Below, piece by piece: positions 7,568 through 15,418 of a stretch of 28,576 nucleotides of DNA. A program made the position numbers and the translations under genes. A model generated the notes under the pieces. It was not told the origin of the DNA. It ran no database searches and saw nothing but the letters and a program-made list of their open reading frames with translations. The DNA lies in contig JAHHTS010000029.1 in the NCBI GenBank assembly GCA_020024475.1, positions 1 through 28,576 of the forward strand, in the 5' to 3' direction. Numbering within the stretch: position 1 is the first letter of the stretch; each line of letters opens with the position of its first letter. This DNA is from Oscillospiraceae bacterium. GTDB lineage: Bacteria > Bacillota > Clostridia > Oscillospirales > Ruminococcaceae.

Positions 7568-7852
7568 ATGCGTAAGTTATTAAATAAAATAAACTTGCGT
7601 TCATTTGCTCTTTTATTTGTTATAATGTATCTTACTATTAGTCTTATTGGCGCTCAGGTTGAACTTATGACGCAGCGAAGAGAATACGAAAATGTAACAG
7701 AACAAAAAGAAAGACTCGAAATTGAAATTGAAGAAACTAGAGGTTTATTGGAAGAAGACGAGGACTCAGTTTATATCGAAAGAATAGCAAGAGAAAAATT
7801 GGGCTACGCAAAACCAGGGGAAAAAGTATATGTAGATATACAGTCAGAATAA
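7568..7852 (+). CDS. divIC: Septum formation initiator DivIC/FtsB-like protein
   Basis: A 94-aa bitopic membrane protein with a short basic cytoplasmic end, one transmembrane segment (about 12-29) and an extracytoplasmic coiled coil (about 32-62) rich in Glu, Gln and Arg. It ends with the FtsB/DivIC hallmark YIERIAREKLGYAKPGEKVY. It joins FtsL and DivIB in the divisome and links septal peptidoglycan synthesis to constriction. TCGGAGG precedes the ATG with about 8-nt spacing. It ends the yabO-divIC run. In Bacillus yabR and spoIIE follow, but here a terminator and sppA do. Confidence 0.93.
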   Translation: MRKLLNKINLRSFALLFVIMYLTISLIGAQVELMTQRREYENVTEQKERLEIEIEETRGLLEEDEDSVYIERIAREKLGYAKPGEKVYVDIQSE

Positions 7853-7860
7853 ATCATTTT

Positions 7861-7887
7861 AGGGGAGAATGCTTCTCTCCTATTTTT
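7861..7887 (+). terminator. Intrinsic terminator after divIC
   Basis: AGGGGAGAA (7861-7869) pairs with TTCTCTCCT (7873-7881), with one G-T pair, followed by ATTTTTC. It starts 8 nt after the divIC stop. Confidence 0.88.
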
Positions 7888-7907
7888 CATTTTTCACATA
7901 TATTTGT

Positions 7908-7936
7908 TTGAAAATATTATATATATATTATATAAT
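7908..7936 (+). promoter_or_regulatory. Promoter of sppA
   Basis: TTGAAA (7908-7913), 17-nt spacer, TATAAT (7931-7936), about 30 nt upstream of the sppA ATG. The AT-rich background makes chance hexamers likelier, but position and exact spacing support it. Confidence 0.6.
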
Positions 7937-7965
7937 TTAAACAAATAAACTTATGGAGTTCGCTT

Positions 7966-8922
7966 ATGGAAAATAATAACAAAAAACAAAATATAAATAG
8001 AAATATTTTGATTATACTCAGTGTTGTGATTTGTATATCAGTTTTTACAATCGCAAGAAATTTGGTGCAAATTTCTGAGGAATCAATAGATTACGATGTT
8101 CCACCAGAAAGTTTTTCAGTAATTTCAATAAATGGAACAATTCAAGGTTCATCATCGCCTATGGATTCACTCAGTTATGACCATAATGCCATAATGAATT
8201 ACATTGATGAACTAATTGAGGATGAAACTAACCGTGGCATCCTCCTTAAAGTAAACAGCGGTGGTGGTACAGTTTATCATTCAGATGAAATGTATCTTAA
8301 GCTTATGGAGTATAAAGAAAAAACAGGAAGGCCGATAAATGCATATTTTGAATCAATGGCTGCATCTGGTGCATACTATATTTCATGCTCTGCTGATAAA
8401 ATTTACTCTAATAGAAATGGTTGGACAGGCTCAATTGGTGTAATAATTTCATTAACAAATACTAAAGGACTGTATGATAAACTAGGACTAGAACAGGTCA
8501 TTATATCAACAGGTAAAAATAAAGGAATGGGCTCTGCCGGTACTGAGTTGACTGAAGAACAAAAAGCAATTTATCAAGGGCTAGTAGATGAAAGTTACGA
8601 AACTTTTACATCTATTGTTGCCTCATCTAGGAATATGGATATAGAAAAAGTAAAAGAATTGGCCGATGGCAGAGTTTACACTGCAAAACAAGCTTTGGAA
8701 AACGGTCTTATAGATGAAATATGTTTGTACGATGAAGCAGTTGCTAAAATTGAAGAAGAACTTGGTGTTCCACGGTACGAAAAACATTTTGAGAAAAACA
8801 CATCTTTATTGAGTTATCTTTTTTCCAGTGTTGAAAAACTTTTTCCTAAAAGTGATATACAGGCTATTGGAGAATTAGCATCGTCACAGCTTAATGGTGT
8901 TCCGTTGTATTATTACCAATGA
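7966..8922 (+). CDS. sppA: Signal peptide peptidase SppA (S49 family)
   Basis: A membrane-anchored serine protease that degrades released signal peptides. At 318 aa it is the short form, with one protease domain as in Bacillus. It has a single N-terminal transmembrane anchor (about 13-30), then the catalytic domain: VNSGGGTVYHSDE (96-108), the nucleophile S134 in MAASGAYY, TGSIGVI (154-160), and the general base K186 in TGKNKGMGS, forming the Ser/Lys dyad. The ATG at 7966 follows ATGGAG. It is a single-gene unit between two terminators. Confidence 0.94.
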   Translation: MENNNKKQNINRNILIILSVVICISVFTIARNLVQISEESIDYDVPPESFSVISINGTIQGSSSPMDSLSYDHNAIMNYIDELIEDETNRGILLKVNSGGGTVYHSDEMYLKLMEYKEKTGRPINAYFESMAASGAYYISCSADKIYSNRNGWTGSIGVIISLTNTKGLYDKLGLEQVIISTGKNKGMGSAGTELTEEQKAIYQGLVDESYETFTSIVASSRNMDIEKVKELADGRVYTAKQALENGLIDEICLYDEAVAKIEEELGVPRYEKHFEKNTSLLSYLFSSVEKLFPKSDIQAIGELASSQLNGVPLYYYQ

Positions 8923-8931
8923 TTACTAAAG

Positions 8932-8967
8932 AAAAGCAAGAAAATAGAAATATTTTCTTGCTTTTTT
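8932..8967 (+). terminator. Intrinsic terminator after sppA
   Basis: A perfect 15-bp stem (8932-8946 with 8951-8965) encloses a GAAA tetraloop and runs into a T6 tract, 10 nt after the sppA stop. Confidence 0.92.
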
Positions 8968-9027
8968 CTGTACTAAAATGTTATTATATAGACATATGTT
9001 GCAATTTTTAATTACAAGGAGGCCACA

Positions 9028-9756
9028 ATGAAAAATATTATTGTTGATATTGCTTCTTTGGGTCAGGACGCTCTTGTGAAAGCTCTTGAAGACAAAGAAC
9101 TTAATATTTTAGGTGTTACAGTTTCACCAGATGTTGAAAACTATGAAGACCTTTGCAATTTGAATATCAATACAGTAAGAAAGGTTAGCAATGTTCAAGT
9201 TTTTAAAGGCGCTCAACGCCCTTTGTTAAACAAAGATTATGTTTCTGATAAATTTGTTCCAAAAACAACTACAAACCACAAATTTGATGATACACACGCA
9301 GTAAATTTTATTATTGATTGTGCTAATAAATATGAAAATCTTGAAATTGTTTGTCTTGGCACAATGACAAATATTGCTCTCGCAATACTTAAAGATGAAG
9401 AAGCAATGAAAAAAATAAAGAGAATTTATATCGCAGGCGGTGCACTTTTGGGCTATCAGACAACAACGCCTACATCACAACACAACATTCTTGCTGACGT
9501 TGAAGCCGCTTCAACAGTATTTAAATCGGGTATAGACTTAACACTTATCCCTGCTCATATAAGTGAAAACTTGCAGCAAGATGCGTTTAAAATTGTTCTT
9601 GGAGCTAAATGTGAAACTTGGGATGCTTTCCTTTCTATTGATACTGGCATTGGATTCACACGTGGACAGACAGTTATTGACCTTGCGGGTAGAAACCCTA
9701 TTAACGGAGAAACTGCTGAAGGTAAGAAACAGACAGTTATAACAGCTGTAAAATAG
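9028..9756 (+). CDS. Nucleoside hydrolase-fold protein with lost catalytic residues
   Basis: A 242-aa member of the inosine-uridine nucleoside hydrolase superfamily by overall pattern: LGVTVSPDVENYED, FDDTHAVNFIIDCA, LGTMTNIALAILKDEEAM, IKRIYIAGGA, HNILADVEAA and TRGQTVIDLAGR. The N-terminal calcium/ribose motif DTDxxxDDA is degraded: aligned with its neighbour (D9, D13, D14) it has A9, Q13 and D14. About 60 residues before the TRGQTVID block, which normally carry the C-terminal HD/PD catalytic stretch, are missing. The reading frame is intact, with AAGGAGG before the ATG, so it looks like a maintained inactive paralogue, not a fresh pseudogene. It lies 14 nt upstream of an intact hydrolase. 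It may be a partner or regulator; its function is unknown. Confidence 0.78.
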   Translation: MKNIIVDIASLGQDALVKALEDKELNILGVTVSPDVENYEDLCNLNINTVRKVSNVQVFKGAQRPLLNKDYVSDKFVPKTTTNHKFDDTHAVNFIIDCANKYENLEIVCLGTMTNIALAILKDEEAMKKIKRIYIAGGALLGYQTTTPTSQHNILADVEAASTVFKSGIDLTLIPAHISENLQQDAFKIVLGAKCETWDAFLSIDTGIGFTRGQTVIDLAGRNPINGETAEGKKQTVITAVK

Positions 9757-9770
9757 TCAGGAGGATTGAA

Positions 9771-10697
9771 ATGAGAAGATTTATTATAGATACAGATGCT
9801 GCAAGTGATGATGCAGTAGCTATGATTTTGGCTTTGAGAGATCCAAGTTGTAAAGTTGAGGCTATAACTGTTTGTGCGGGGGCACTTGAAGCAGAAAAAG
9901 GTATTATAAATGCACGAGTTGCGATCGAAGTTGCTGATAGACAGTATCCACCAGTATACAAAGGAATGACAAAGCCTCTTTGGAGAAAACAAATTACAGG
10001 CGAGAGCGCACATGGCAATGATGGATTATCTGATATAGGACTTGCAAAAACATCTTTGCCACTTGGTGAAGGTCATGCAGTTGACAGAATTATCGAGTTG
10101 GCTGAAAAATATGATGACTTAGAAATTGTAGTACTTGGACCTATGACAAATATAGCTATGGCTATTATGCTTAATGAAAAAGCGATGAAACGTGTAAAAC
10201 GAATTATCGCTATGGGTGGTCAGTACCGTATGCCAAACCCAGTTACTGCAAATGCTGAATACAATATTTGGGTTGACGCTGAAAGCTGTGATATTGTTTT
10301 GCAGAGTGGTATACCAGTTACTTTTGTGCCTCTTGATGCGTGTTATGGCGTTGCTGAAATTAACCGAGAAGACAGGGAAAAACTTCTCAGTTTTGGTACA
10401 CGTTGTGGCGATTTTATCGTAAATGCAAACAGCAAACTATTACAGTTTAATATTGATTTTTATGGTAAAGATATTATCAGCCAGCCAGATCCATCAGCTG
10501 TTGCTGCAGCGTTATGCGATGGTGTTGTTCTTGAAACAAAAACTTGTAATGCAAGATGTGAAACAAAATTTGAACTGGGATATGGTCAAATTGTTTATGA
10601 TTTTGAAAGTAAAGAACCACACAATGTAACCCTTGTAACAAAAATAAGCGGTGAAAGATTTAAACAATATATTTTTGATACGGCTGAACAGAAATAA
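9771..10697 (+). CDS. Nucleoside hydrolase (IUNH family)
   Basis: Splits the N-glycosidic bond of ribonucleosides to base and ribose for salvage. At 308 aa it has normal length. The calcium site DTDAASDDA (7-15; D9, D13, D14) is intact, followed by HGNDGLSD, LGPMTNIAMAI, IAMGGQ, the ribose-binding AEYNIWVDAES, and QPDPSAVAAAL. In that last stretch the usual HD of E. coli and Crithidia enzymes is PD, so the active-site His is not at its common place. AGGAGG lies 7 nt before the ATG at 9771. It is co-transcribed with the degenerate paralogue upstream and closed by a terminator. Base preference cannot be predicted. Confidence 0.9.
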   Translation: MRRFIIDTDAASDDAVAMILALRDPSCKVEAITVCAGALEAEKGIINARVAIEVADRQYPPVYKGMTKPLWRKQITGESAHGNDGLSDIGLAKTSLPLGEGHAVDRIIELAEKYDDLEIVVLGPMTNIAMAIMLNEKAMKRVKRIIAMGGQYRMPNPVTANAEYNIWVDAESCDIVLQSGIPVTFVPLDACYGVAEINREDREKLLSFGTRCGDFIVNANSKLLQFNIDFYGKDIISQPDPSAVAAALCDGVVLETKTCNARCETKFELGYGQIVYDFESKEPHNVTLVTKISGERFKQYIFDTAEQK

Positions 10698-10745
10698 GAT
10701 AAAACAACATAGTTTTTACAGTGTTATTTTATTTAATTTGTAAAT

Positions 10746-10783
10746 AAAAAATGGAGTGTATAAAGTTATACACTCCATTTTTT
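10746..10783. terminator. Intrinsic terminator after the nucleoside hydrolase pair
   Basis: A perfect 18-bp stem (10746-10763 with 10766-10783) with AAAAAATGGAGTGTATAA as its 5' arm and only 2 nt in the centre. It has A and T runs at the ends, so it can act in both directions. The plus-strand hydrolase stop is about 50 nt upstream. The minus-strand reductase gene ends 186 nt to the right. Confidence 0.9.
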
Positions 10784-10968
10784 ATTGTATATTAAATTAT
10801 TCTTATTTTATAAGTCTGAAAATAATAGATGTGACTTTTTAGAACTTCTCAATGAGGTATGGTAAACAATTAAAAAACAGAAAAATAAAATAAATATGCC
10901 ACACCATAAATTTAATATTAAAATATAATTAGCAAATAAATAATAATTTTAACACTTTAATTTTCAAA

Positions 10969-11718
10969 CTATTTAATAAGTGAACCATAAACAGTTTTGA
11001 ATGAATTGTCTATTGTTTTATCCACATTATTTTCTGTAAGAACGGCTAGCCCTTTTGATGAAATTCCATCATGACTAGCAATTTTACCAATAAGTAATTC
11101 ATAGTCACCAAGTTCAATAGCACCTTTAAATGTTTCTTCTACAATCTTTGCGCCCATTTCACGACTTAACCCAAGATTTTCAGCCGTGCTGATGAAACTA
11201 TCAAGTATGTATGAGGCATAACAAAGACCACAACCTGCTAGACTTGTAAGTTTTATAAGTTCATCTTCACTACATTCGATAACTGTACCAAGATTTTTCA
11301 AAATGTCAAGCAGCTCACTTTTATTATCTGCATATTTGTCAAAACATACGCTTACAACAGCGTTGCAATTTTCAGAGGCAAGAGTCGTTATGACTCTAAC
11401 TATCCGTGTGTTAAATCGAGCTTCAAGTTCTTCAATTTTAACACTTGCTAAACAACTAACCACTGTTTTACCCATAAACTTAGTAAAGTCTACATTAAGT
11501 TCAACATAATCCTTTTTAGGAATTGCTAAAAAAATTACATCACTTTTTTCAATAAGTGAATCAATGTCAATGTTATTTACTCCTAATAAATGAGCTTTTT
11601 TTATATTATGCTCTAATTTATCACAAACCAGAATATCATTCTGGGAAACACCACCTTTTACAAAGCCTGTGACAATGCTTCTACCTAAATCTCCAAAACC
11701 GATAATACCTAATTTCAT
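10969..11718 (-). CDS. Pyrroline-5-carboxylate reductase-like protein (ProC/ComER family)
   Basis: A 249-aa NAD(P)-dependent oxidoreductase of the P5C reductase fold. The N-terminal Rossmann motif GFGDLG (7-12) and VIFLAIPKKD are followed by the dimerisation domain with LTSLAGCGLCYASYILDSF, matching the ALSGSGPAY region of ProC. Two family landmarks have drifted: the R.MPNTP segment reads RVITTLASEN, and the SPGGTT loop near the C-terminus reads ISSKGLAVL. Proline synthesis from P5C is therefore uncertain, and a ComER-like or other imine reductase role is possible. AGAGG precedes the ATG at 11718. The gene is oriented like the downstream-reading methyltransferase gene but is separated from it by a terminator. 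Confidence 0.8.
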   Translation of the reverse strand: MKLGIIGFGDLGRSIVTGFVKGGVSQNDILVCDKLEHNIKKAHLLGVNNIDIDSLIEKSDVIFLAIPKKDYVELNVDFTKFMGKTVVSCLASVKIEELEARFNTRIVRVITTLASENCNAVVSVCFDKYADNKSELLDILKNLGTVIECSEDELIKLTSLAGCGLCYASYILDSFISTAENLGLSREMGAKIVEETFKGAIELGDYELLIGKIASHDGISSKGLAVLTENNVDKTIDNSFKTVYGSLIK

Positions 11719-11810
11719 AAAAACCTCTTTACAAAGTTTTATCTAAAAACCTTGTTTATTTTTCACTATAATATATTAAAATTATATTACACTTTTGTAA
11801 GAAAAGCAAG

Positions 11811-11859
11811 AAAAACAGAGACTATATTCGCATTTTTAATTTATACTTATAGTCTCTGT
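11811..11859 (-). terminator. Terminator of the THUMP methyltransferase gene
   Basis: A perfect 12-bp stem, ACAGAGACTATA (11815-11826) with TATAGTCTCTGT (11848-11859). On the minus strand it is followed by TTTT and more T-rich sequence. It lies 21 nt past the methyltransferase stop. Confidence 0.82.
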
Positions 11860-11879
11860 TGATTTTTATAATTAAATTA

Positions 11880-12989
11880 TTAATAATACATATACAATTG
11901 GCAAGGTATCATACCATTGTATAGCTTTCTACGCTTCGATGCTTTTTTACCAAAATTTGTTTCAAATTCGCTATCCGCTGTTATAACATATGTTCCTTTT
12001 ACGGGGTTTTGTTCTAGTTTTTTTGATAGTGTTTTTTCCAGTTTTACTGCATCTTCAAGTTCGCCAAGTCTCTCACCATATGGAGGATTTGTTATTATTA
12101 TGCTCTCTTGTGAAGGTGAAAAACTTTTGATATCTGCTTCAAAAAAGCTTACATATTTAGAAACACCAGCTTTTGCAGCATTTTTTTTTGCAACTTCTAG
12201 TACAAGTGGGTCTATATCAAATCCATATGCTTTAAACTCAACATCTTTTTTTATTGCTGATTTGGCTTTTTCTCTTTCCTCTTCCCAAATTTCTTTTGGA
12301 ATAAATTTGTAGTTTTCACTTATAAATTTTCTTTTTATACCTGGAGCGATATTTAAAGCTTTTTGCGCTGCTTCAATCAGTAGAGTTCCACTTCCGCAGA
12401 ATGGGTCCTGTACAATGCTGTAATCTCTTATTCTTGCTAAATCAATAATTGTTGCAGCAAGAGTTTCTTTTATAGGTGCTTCACCACTAAGACGGCGATA
12501 ACCCCTTTTATGAAGACCATCACCAGAGGTGTCTAACATTATACTGATAACATCTTTTCTTAATGAAAATCTTATTTTATAAACGTTTCCAGTTTCTGAT
12601 ATAATAGATGTTTTATACTGCTTTCTCATCTTTTCGATTATTGCTTTTTTTATAATGCTTTGGCAAGCAGGTACACTCGTAAGAGTTGAATTAAGAGAAT
12701 ATCCTTTTACTGGAATCTGTGCATCTACCGGAAGATAACTTTCCCAGTTTATAGATGAAACGCCATCAAAAAGTTGGTCAAATGTTTTTGCTTTAAATTC
12801 TTTGAGCAAAATCATTACTCTTTCAGCACTGCGAAGATTTATATTTGCACTTGCGATAGTTCTTTCATCACCAGTGAAAATTATTCTGCCATCATTTACT
12901 TGAATATTTTCACCACCGATTTTTTTTATTTCATAATTCAATACAGATTCTGCACCGAATGAACAAGGGGCAACCAATGTATATTTCAT
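11880..12989 (-). CDS. THUMP-domain class I rRNA guanine methyltransferase (RlmL/YpsC family)
   Basis: A SAM-dependent RNA methyltransferase, predicted to modify 23S rRNA guanine (N2) like the methylase half of RlmL or Bacillus YpsC. The N-terminal part (about 1-155) is a ferredoxin-like plus THUMP RNA-binding module opening MKYTLVAPCSFGAESVLNYE. The Rossmann methylase part holds DPFCGSGTLLIEAA (195-208, SAM motif I), YGFDIDPLVLEVAKKNA (motif II) and the catalytic ITNPPYGERLG (NPPY 301-304). At 369 aa it matches YpsC, not the fused RlmKL. The ATG at 12989 follows AAAGGAG. It has its own promoter and terminator. Confidence 0.92.
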   Translation of the reverse strand: MKYTLVAPCSFGAESVLNYEIKKIGGENIQVNDGRIIFTGDERTIASANINLRSAERVMILLKEFKAKTFDQLFDGVSSINWESYLPVDAQIPVKGYSLNSTLTSVPACQSIIKKAIIEKMRKQYKTSIISETGNVYKIRFSLRKDVISIMLDTSGDGLHKRGYRRLSGEAPIKETLAATIIDLARIRDYSIVQDPFCGSGTLLIEAAQKALNIAPGIKRKFISENYKFIPKEIWEEEREKAKSAIKKDVEFKAYGFDIDPLVLEVAKKNAAKAGVSKYVSFFEADIKSFSPSQESIIITNPPYGERLGELEDAVKLEKTLSKKLEQNPVKGTYVITADSEFETNFGKKASKRRKLYNGMIPCQLYMYY

Positions 12990-13032
12990 TTAATACTCCT
13001 TTCAAATTTTAATCCTATTGCTACATCTTAAT

Positions 13033-13061
13033 AGTATAAAGTATATTATTTATTATTGCAA
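13033..13061 (-). promoter_or_regulatory. Promoter of the THUMP methyltransferase gene
   Basis: On the minus strand, TTGCAA (13061-13056), 17-nt spacer, TATACT (13038-13033), about 45 nt before the ATG. Confidence 0.55.
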
Positions 13062-13300
13062 TAAAAATAATTAATTTTATAAATACACATATTATTGTTA
13101 ATTACTTAACATATCAGACTAAATAAAATGTAAATTCACAAATATATTCGACTACATTTTAAATAGTTTTCTGTCTTTTTTTTGCAAGAATTATGTGCAA
13201 AAATTTGAAAAATTTTTTATAATTTGAATTTATCTTGTTAAAGATGTTAGAATTATCACAATATTTGATATATAATTTTTATATCTTTCTCTACATTTTT
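13062..13300. other. AT-rich divergent intergenic spacer
   Basis: This stretch separates the divergent methyltransferase and MATE genes. Beyond the minus-strand promoter listed separately, a TATAAT at 13271-13276 may be the -10 element of the MATE gene, but no good -35 is visible. I see no ORF or RNA gene here. Confidence 0.45.
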
Positions 13301-13315
13301 GGAGGTATATTTTAA

Positions 13316-14683
13316 GTGTTAAAAGACAAATTTTTGTTTGAAAAAGATTTTTTCAAATCGGTTTTTGCCATTGCCTTACCTATCGCTATGCAAAATGTTA
13401 TAAGCTTCGGTGTTAATGCTATGGACTCAATCATGCTGGGAAAACTAGGAGACATTGCTGTTTCTGGTGCTAGTCTTGGTGGACAGCCATTTTTCTTTTT
13501 GATGATTGCTGGTTTTGGACTTGCAGGAGGTGGCGCTGTTCTAATTGCCCAATACTGGGGAAAAGGACAAAAAGAAGTAATTAAAAAAATTATGAGAATT
13601 TCAATGCTTGCGGTAACAATCATTTCAGTTGTTGCTTCATTTGTTTGCTTTTTCTTTCCTCATCAGGTTATGTCAATGTTCACACATGAAAATGAAGTTC
13701 TCACAGCATCAGCCAGTTATCTGAAGGTTCTTTCACTTGGTTTTGTTTTCTTTTCAATTTCGAGTAACTATATGTCTAGTCTTCGTGCTGTTGAAAATGT
13801 TAAAATGTCTACAATGATTTATGCAATGTCATTTTTTGTAAATGTTTTCTTTAACTATGTATTTATTTTTGGTAAATTTGGAGCTCCTGCTTTAGGAGTT
13901 GCAGGGGCGGCTTTAGGTACTGTAATAGCTCGAGTTTTTGAGTTTATAGGCACAATTATTTATATGTATTTCATTGAAAAAGAAATAGGATATAAAGTGC
14001 ACTGTATGTTCAAAATTGATACAGCTCTGCTGGGGGACTACATTCGTCATGCTTTGCCAGTTGTAGGCAATGAAATGGTTTGGGGGTTAGGCTCTATCGT
14101 AACAAGCATGATTATGGGACGCATTGGTTCAATGTTTGTAACAGCTAACAGTATAACAAGTGTTATAGCTCAGTTAGCTCAAGTATTTATTTTTGGTATT
14201 GCTAATGCATCAGCAGTTGTTTGTGGCAAAACTATTGGTGAAGGTAAAATAGAAAAAGCCCAGAAAACTGCACAGACATTACTGCTTATGAGTGTTGTAT
14301 TTGGTTTCTTAAGTACAGTAATAATCTTGCTACTAAGAAATCCATTCATTACAATTTATGATATCACAAATGAAGCAAAAATAGCTTCTTATAATATGAT
14401 GTTAGTTCTCGCACTAACACAGCCTATTATGGCTGTTGATATTACAAGCGTTGTTGGTATACTTAGAGGTGGCGGGGACACAAAACTAGGCCTTATGCTT
14501 GATGGATGTGGTATGTGGCTTATAAACATACCAATGGGAATTTTGACAGGTCTTGTGCTTAAAATTCCGCCACATTTTATATTTCTTGCAATGAGAAGTG
14601 ACTCTTTTATCAAAGTTTTTATTGAAGGTTATCGCATATTTAGTAGTAAATGGATACGACAAGTTACAAGAGAAAATATTTAA
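13316..14683 (+). CDS. MATE family multidrug/sodium antiporter
   Basis: A 455-aa polytopic membrane protein (about 12 segments) of the multidrug and toxic compound extrusion family, exporting cationic drugs or metabolites in exchange for Na+ or H+. Characteristic blocks include ALPIAMQNVISFGVNAMDSI, MLGKLGDIAVSGASLGGQ, the paired-half repeat LPVVGNEMVWGLG at about 245, and GILRGGGDTKLG near 385. It starts with GTG at 13316; GGAGG at 13301-13305 lies about 10 nt upstream and no better ATG exists. It is distinct from the SpoVB-type flippase at 3724. Substrate unknown. Confidence 0.9.
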   Translation: MLKDKFLFEKDFFKSVFAIALPIAMQNVISFGVNAMDSIMLGKLGDIAVSGASLGGQPFFFLMIAGFGLAGGGAVLIAQYWGKGQKEVIKKIMRISMLAVTIISVVASFVCFFFPHQVMSMFTHENEVLTASASYLKVLSLGFVFFSISSNYMSSLRAVENVKMSTMIYAMSFFVNVFFNYVFIFGKFGAPALGVAGAALGTVIARVFEFIGTIIYMYFIEKEIGYKVHCMFKIDTALLGDYIRHALPVVGNEMVWGLGSIVTSMIMGRIGSMFVTANSITSVIAQLAQVFIFGIANASAVVCGKTIGEGKIEKAQKTAQTLLLMSVVFGFLSTVIILLLRNPFITIYDITNEAKIASYNMMLVLALTQPIMAVDITSVVGILRGGGDTKLGLMLDGCGMWLINIPMGILTGLVLKIPPHFIFLAMRSDSFIKVFIEGYRIFSSKWIRQVTRENI

Positions 14684-14717
14684 TTTGTCATTTTATGCAA
14701 TTTGATGTAAAAATAAA

Positions 14718-14746
14718 TTGACATGCAAAAAACTTTTGTTTATAAT
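14718..14746 (+). promoter_or_regulatory. Perfect consensus sigma-A promoter of the sigma factor gene
   Basis: TTGACA (14718-14723), exactly 17 nt, TATAAT (14741-14746). It is 12 of 12 consensus bases. The expected transcription start is about 14753, giving a leader of only about 28 nt. Confidence 0.85.
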
Positions 14747-14780
14747 ACATAGTGTAAAATAATACGAAACTGGTACAGAT

Positions 14781-15317
14781 ATGCAAAATATTTCAGCTAA
14801 ACACATAGAGGGAGCTAAAAAAGGAAACTCTAAAGATATAGAATATATTTTCAATGCTTTTAAGCAGTCTGTGTCAGCTTGTGCTAAGAAACTGCGAAAT
14901 GAGAATTTCGATTATGATGATGCGGTGCAAGAAGGTAATATAGGGTTATTTAAAGCTATTTTAAGCTATTGTGAAAATAAGGGAGCATCCTTCCCTACCT
15001 ATGCTAAAAAATGTATTTTGAATAGTATGTTATCTGCAAGACAGGCTGCCATCGCACAAAAACATTCTGTGCTTAACGATGCAATGCCTCTTGATGAAAG
15101 TATTCTTTTGCAAAGTTTCGAATCCGATTTTATGGTAAAGGAACAAAATAGAGAATTTATAAAAATTGCAAAGAAAAAGTTATCTGATTTTGAATTTTTA
15201 GTTTTTAGTTTGTATACAATGCAATATACTTATAAAGAAATTGCAGAAATTACAGGGAAAGATGAAAAATCAGTTAACAATGCAATTCAGAGAATTCGCT
15301 CAAAACTTCGTAAATAA
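14781..15317 (+). CDS. Sigma-70 family factor, SigH-like
   Basis: A 178-aa RNA polymerase sigma factor with region 2 and region 4 only. Region 2 has FDYDDAVQEGNIGLFKAILS (core-binding and -10 recognition), then ASFPTYAKKCILNSMLSA. A linker resembling that of SigH (QKHSVLNDAMPLDESI) leads to region 4, FLVFSLYTMQYTYKEIAEI then KSVNNAIQRIRSKLRK (the -35 helix-turn-helix). It is shorter and more divergent than Spo0H (about 218 aa), so the SigH subgroup is likely but orthology is not certain. No good Shine-Dalgarno precedes the ATG, and the frame is closed by a stop at 14760-14762, so no earlier start exists. No anti-sigma factor gene is adjacent. Confidence 0.85.
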   Translation: MQNISAKHIEGAKKGNSKDIEYIFNAFKQSVSACAKKLRNENFDYDDAVQEGNIGLFKAILSYCENKGASFPTYAKKCILNSMLSARQAAIAQKHSVLNDAMPLDESILLQSFESDFMVKEQNREFIKIAKKKLSDFEFLVFSLYTMQYTYKEIAEITGKDEKSVNNAIQRIRSKLRK

Positions 15318-15332
15318 GCACACAGTGTGCTT
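15316..15332. repeat. Perfect palindrome at the sigma factor stop codon
   Basis: AAGCACAC-A-GTGTGCTT has 8-bp arms around a single base and overlaps the TAA stop. There is no T tract after it, so it is not a standard terminator. It could be an operator for the next gene or an RNA-stabilising hairpin. Confidence 0.5.
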
Positions 15333-15418
15333 GTTAACACATCCATGTAGCGTTTAACCAAAATACATTGGTTTAAATTTACTCATGGCTAAATACATTT
15401 TTTAAGGAGAATACACCA

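Noticed and set aside
9028..9756. First nucleoside hydrolase as a frameshifted fragment of a full enzyme
   Set aside because: The product still reaches the family's C-terminal TRGQTVID block in one frame, and the missing part is internal, not cut at the end. No other frame in the interval supplies the missing catalytic loop.
9555..10018. Two overlapping minus-strand ORFs across the nucleoside hydrolase junction
   Set aside because: They are antisense to two frames of a recognised family, overlap each other and have Cys/Ser-rich products without family features.
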